Shown: positions 23,736 to 26,350 of the stretch, in pieces
Position numbering within the stretch: the first letter of the stretch is position 1
Layout: every line of letters starts with the position of its first letter
Assembly: GCA_964498785.1 (NCBI GenBank)
Contig: CAZCJL010000100.1
Coordinates: forward strand, 1-26,350
Length of the DNA: 26,350 bases
Direction: 5' to 3'
Source of the DNA: Mariaggregatimicrobium sp964498785
GTDB taxonomy: Bacteria; Zhuqueibacterota; Zhuqueibacteria; Thermofontimicrobiales; Thiofontviventaceae
Translations under genes and position numbers: made by a program
The notes under the pieces: generated by a model
Databases searched by the model: none
Seen by the model: the letters and a program-made list of their open reading frames with translations, nothing else
What the model was told of the DNA's origin: nothing

Positions 23736-26021
23736 TTAGTTGTTAATATCTCCGTGTTCCCACACCTGCAGTTGCGTCCCACTTTCAATCCCCCAGTCCG
23801 CGATGAACAAGTGTGAACCGTTGGTGGTGAGTCCGGCGCCGCGGGGAGCGCGCAGTGGGGGAGAGGTACCTTTCAACGACCAGAGAAAGTTGTGGTGGCG
23901 GTCGAAAATGGTAATGCTGCCATTATCGATATGGGAGACATAAATACGACCAGCGGCATCCACATCTACAGTCCCCATGCCTACGTGGCGCACAGGCAGA
24001 TCGTTTATTTGCTGGTAATTCGCGGCGCCGTTGGTAATTTTGCCCTGCCAGCAGTGGACGGTTCCTTCTGCCTGGCACACCACGTACACCCGGTTCCCGC
24101 TATCGTTCACTGCAATGCCGGTGCTGATGTGGCTGCCGGTTATCGGACTGTGACGCAGTTCATTATTGTTTTGGTCGAATACATGCCAGCGGTTGCCGCT
24201 TGCTTCCAGAATGAACAAATGACCGCTATTATCAACATCCAGCTCTCCGGGCCAGAATTGCACGTTCAAACCTGTAAATGGTGATCCGTCGAAAGCGTTG
24301 AAGCGGCAAATTAGTCCGATGGATGGATTGGCAGTGACGTAAACAATCCCCTTTTGATCGATAGCAATGCCGCAGGGATTGGTAATTTTTTTAAGAAGAC
24401 CGTCGGCATCCAGGCCCACCGCAATCGGCGAAAAACTGGCTTCTGTTCCGGACACGTCAATCACCCGGATTCGCTGACGTCCGCGTTCACAGACCCAGGC
24501 GCGCCCTTTTGCATCGACGGCGACAAATTGGGCGTCGTGAATCAACGGCGGCAGAACTGAACGTTGGTGGAACAGTGCTTTACCACTGTTAATGACCACT
24601 GAATGGATTTTGCTGGTTATAATGTTATATTTATTCGAGATACGAAAATTCAGCGAAGCGCCTGCCTTCTGCGGGGGAATGCTGTAACAGGTGATATAAT
24701 AATTTGATGTTCCGCTTACTTTGCACATCGGAATTATTCGACCGTTTTCCACAAATTTTGAATGGCTCCACATCAGGTAGAGTCTGGTATTTTCTGGCAG
24801 CTTGTTTAATTTACACTGAATATTGATTCCCTCGCCTTTTTTAGGACGTGCCGGCTGCACCGAAATATCCGTAATCCGTACCGGTTGGTTTTTTTCATCC
24901 TTCCATTGTATGGACGGAATTTCAGCCCGATGTTTGTAAACTGAGCTTTTCAGCAGATGTGCCATATTGCCTGGCGTATGTCCAGGAAACAGAACGCTGT
25001 AGGAAAAAATTGCATGACCAAGACATCCTTTTTGCCGGCTCAATTCAATTTGATGGATGAGCTGCTGCGGATCGGATGCCAGTATTCCAGGATAAAGTTT
25101 CGACGGAGGGACATTTTTCAGATGATTTTCAAGGCTGTAATGAAACAAGTTTGTATTTTTTGTATAAATCATTGGCGAGATAAAATCGAGAATTCCATAC
25201 AATATCCAGTTGTGTGCATCCTGGAAATATAAATTTTCCCCCATGTAATGATTGCGCATTACTGCAGCGGAAAGAGCGACGGAAGGCTTGCCTCGCGCGG
25301 CGTCGGCATAGACAGAGTCGATAAGTGTTGTGATCCCGGCCCGCCGAAAATGATCCCATTTTAACGGGAGATTTTTTGGCGCGTCATGATAGGTTTGGGC
25401 AAAAAATTCTACAGAAGCAGAATCATAGGAATAGCCGCTGCCTGGATAGCGGATGTAGTCAAAATGCAGACCGTCAATGTCGTAGTGTTCGATCAGTTCT
25501 GAGAACAAATTTGTTAGATGTCTCTGCACTTCCGGATGCGAGGGGGATAGCCAAACATAACTTCCGTTCAATTGTTGCCGCTCGCCATTTATATCGCACA
25601 TAAACCAATCCGGATGAGCACGCCACAACTGGGTCTCGTTTTGCGGAAAATTTTCAGTGGCCCAACCCGGGTAAACATTTGCCCAGGCATGTAGTTGGAT
25701 GTCATATTCATGAGCAATACGAATTGCGACTTCCAACGGATCCCAGTAGGAGTCTGCCGGAGAATTTGCCCAGGCCCACGGTTCCAGTTGTGATTTGTAA
25801 TACACAGATCCCGCGCCGCGAATTTGAAAGTAGATGATGTTAAAGTGATGCTCCGCAACATTGCGTATGATCTTGCGGATGTCATCGGCATTCTGAAAAT
25901 CCCAGCGGGTGACCCAGATTGCCCGGGCTTCGATGACCCGGTTAGCAGGCTGGACGCCAAATGCATTCAGAGCAGAGAGCAGATGTATAAATATGCAGGA
26001 TAGAATGAATAATCGTCGCAT
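23736..26021 (-). CDS. secreted GH10-like (YddW/DUF187-type) glycosidase fused to an NHL-type beta-propeller
   Basis: A 761-residue exported protein with a signal peptide (about 1-22). Residues about 28-375 match the glycosyl-hydrolase-like 10 barrel of YddW proteins: ARAIWVTRWDF, FNIIYFQIRGAGSVYYKS, LHAWANVYPGW, GLHFDYIRYPGSGYSYD and FISPMIYTKN. Residues about 378-485 look like a beta-sandwich linker, and about 490-755 repeat the pattern of NHL/SMP propeller blades (VAVDAKGRAWVCERG, IAIDQKGIVYVTAN, LDVDNSGHLFILEA, VDVDAAGRIYVSHI). YddW relatives probably act on peptidoglycan or other glycans outside the cytoplasm; the propeller would bind ligand or partner. The gene stands alone with about 500 bases downstream and at least 329 upstream. 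Confidence 0.85.
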   Translation of the reverse strand: MRRLFILSCIFIHLLSALNAFGVQPANRVIEARAIWVTRWDFQNADDIRKIIRNVAEHHFNIIYFQIRGAGSVYYKSQLEPWAWANSPADSYWDPLEVAIRIAHEYDIQLHAWANVYPGWATENFPQNETQLWRAHPDWFMCDINGERQQLNGSYVWLSPSHPEVQRHLTNLFSELIEHYDIDGLHFDYIRYPGSGYSYDSASVEFFAQTYHDAPKNLPLKWDHFRRAGITTLIDSVYADAARGKPSVALSAAVMRNHYMGENLYFQDAHNWILYGILDFISPMIYTKNTNLFHYSLENHLKNVPPSKLYPGILASDPQQLIHQIELSRQKGCLGHAIFSYSVLFPGHTPGNMAHLLKSSVYKHRAEIPSIQWKDEKNQPVRITDISVQPARPKKGEGINIQCKLNKLPENTRLYLMWSHSKFVENGRIIPMCKVSGTSNYYITCYSIPPQKAGASLNFRISNKYNIITSKIHSVVINSGKALFHQRSVLPPLIHDAQFVAVDAKGRAWVCERGRQRIRVIDVSGTEASFSPIAVGLDADGLLKKITNPCGIAIDQKGIVYVTANPSIGLICRFNAFDGSPFTGLNVQFWPGELDVDNSGHLFILEASGNRWHVFDQNNNELRHSPITGSHISTGIAVNDSGNRVYVVCQAEGTVHCWQGKITNGAANYQQINDLPVRHVGMGTVDVDAAGRIYVSHIDNGSITIFDRHHNFLWSLKGTSPPLRAPRGAGLTTNGSHLFIADWGIESGTQLQVWEHGDINN

Positions 26022-26350
26022 TAGTAATTGCTGATAGATGTCTAATGAATCAGGTTCGTTTTAATCATCTCCAATTAGGGAGAACATGGTAATTTATCAT
26101 TTTAAAATTGATTTGCAAGGGAAATTTTCGCTAATTCAGGATGTCTGCACGTTGGGCGGAATTTCTCGTTCCATAGATTTTTGGTAGCGCGGTCGAATTC
26201 AAAATGTGCTGATGATTTTTAAAATAGTAATCGTTGGAATCTGCTGGTTTCGGAGTGTTTTACAATCGGGAAATAATTATTTCAATTAAAATGAGTAGTA
26301 TCTTCTCAATATTTTATGGTAGATATGGGCGATTGCCTCTATGTCGTATT
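26022..26350. other. intergenic end of window
   Basis: No coding sequence, hairpin with T-tract or recognisable repeat that I can support. It presumably contains the promoter of the minus-strand GH10-like gene, but no clear -35/-10 pair stood out. Confidence 0.4.

Noticed and set aside
1..26350. CRISPR arrays, insertion sequences, integrases or phage genes
   Set aside because: No regularly spaced repeats, transposase or integrase-like proteins were seen on either strand.

Overview
The window is AT-rich DNA from a Gram-negative anaerobe or facultative anaerobe. It encodes lipoproteins, a TonB-dependent receptor, an outer-membrane barrel ending in an aromatic residue, three multiheme c-type cytochromes, a sigma-54 activator and a set of [NiFe]-hydrogenase maturation factors. 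I cannot place the organism securely. Gene content and style would fit a metal-reducing lineage such as Calditrichota or another FCB-group phylum, or a Desulfuromonadia-like bacterium; this is inference.

Positions 1-2343 hold a sigma-54-dependent regulator (PAS, AAA+, Fis-type HTH) and a small TPR-like protein. TGTTTC/GAAACA inverted repeats flank the regulator gene on both sides and look like its own binding sites.

Positions 2395-10644 appear to encode a complete envelope-spanning electron-transfer route that resembles the Geobacter ext cluster. On the outer-membrane side are a multiheme cytochrome lipoprotein (ExtKL-like), a double-rhodanese lipoprotein (ExtH-like), a beta-barrel (ExtI-like) and a 12-heme cytochrome. 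On the inner-membrane side are a Tat-exported four-cluster Fe-S protein, a HybB/NrfD-type quinol-interacting membrane protein and a 13-heme cytochrome. The main discovery is in the first gene. The lipoprotein signal plus first heme, and the remaining hemes, lie in the same reading frame separated by a single TGA. A compact stem-loop just after it fits the bacterial SECIS rules. The best reading is a 433-residue selenocysteine-containing multiheme cytochrome.

Positions 11249-19338 form a nickel/hydrogenase-maturation region: hypF-hypC-hypD on the plus strand; a methyltransferase, an ECF-type S component, a TonB-dependent receptor and NikR on the minus strand; then a 3'-truncated hypE on the plus strand. 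Two sites with the same GTGTTAC-N13-GTAACAC-like architecture lie before nikR and before the receptor gene, which supports nickel control of that receptor. No hydrogenase structural genes are present.

Positions 19366-26021 carry more ordinary genes: a GH31 glycosidase, an NfeD/SPFH membrane pair, and a secreted GH10-like glycosidase fused to an NHL-type propeller. Non-coding gaps hold several hairpins and terminators, and between 23235 and 23735 degenerate remnants of what looks like an intergenic repeat.
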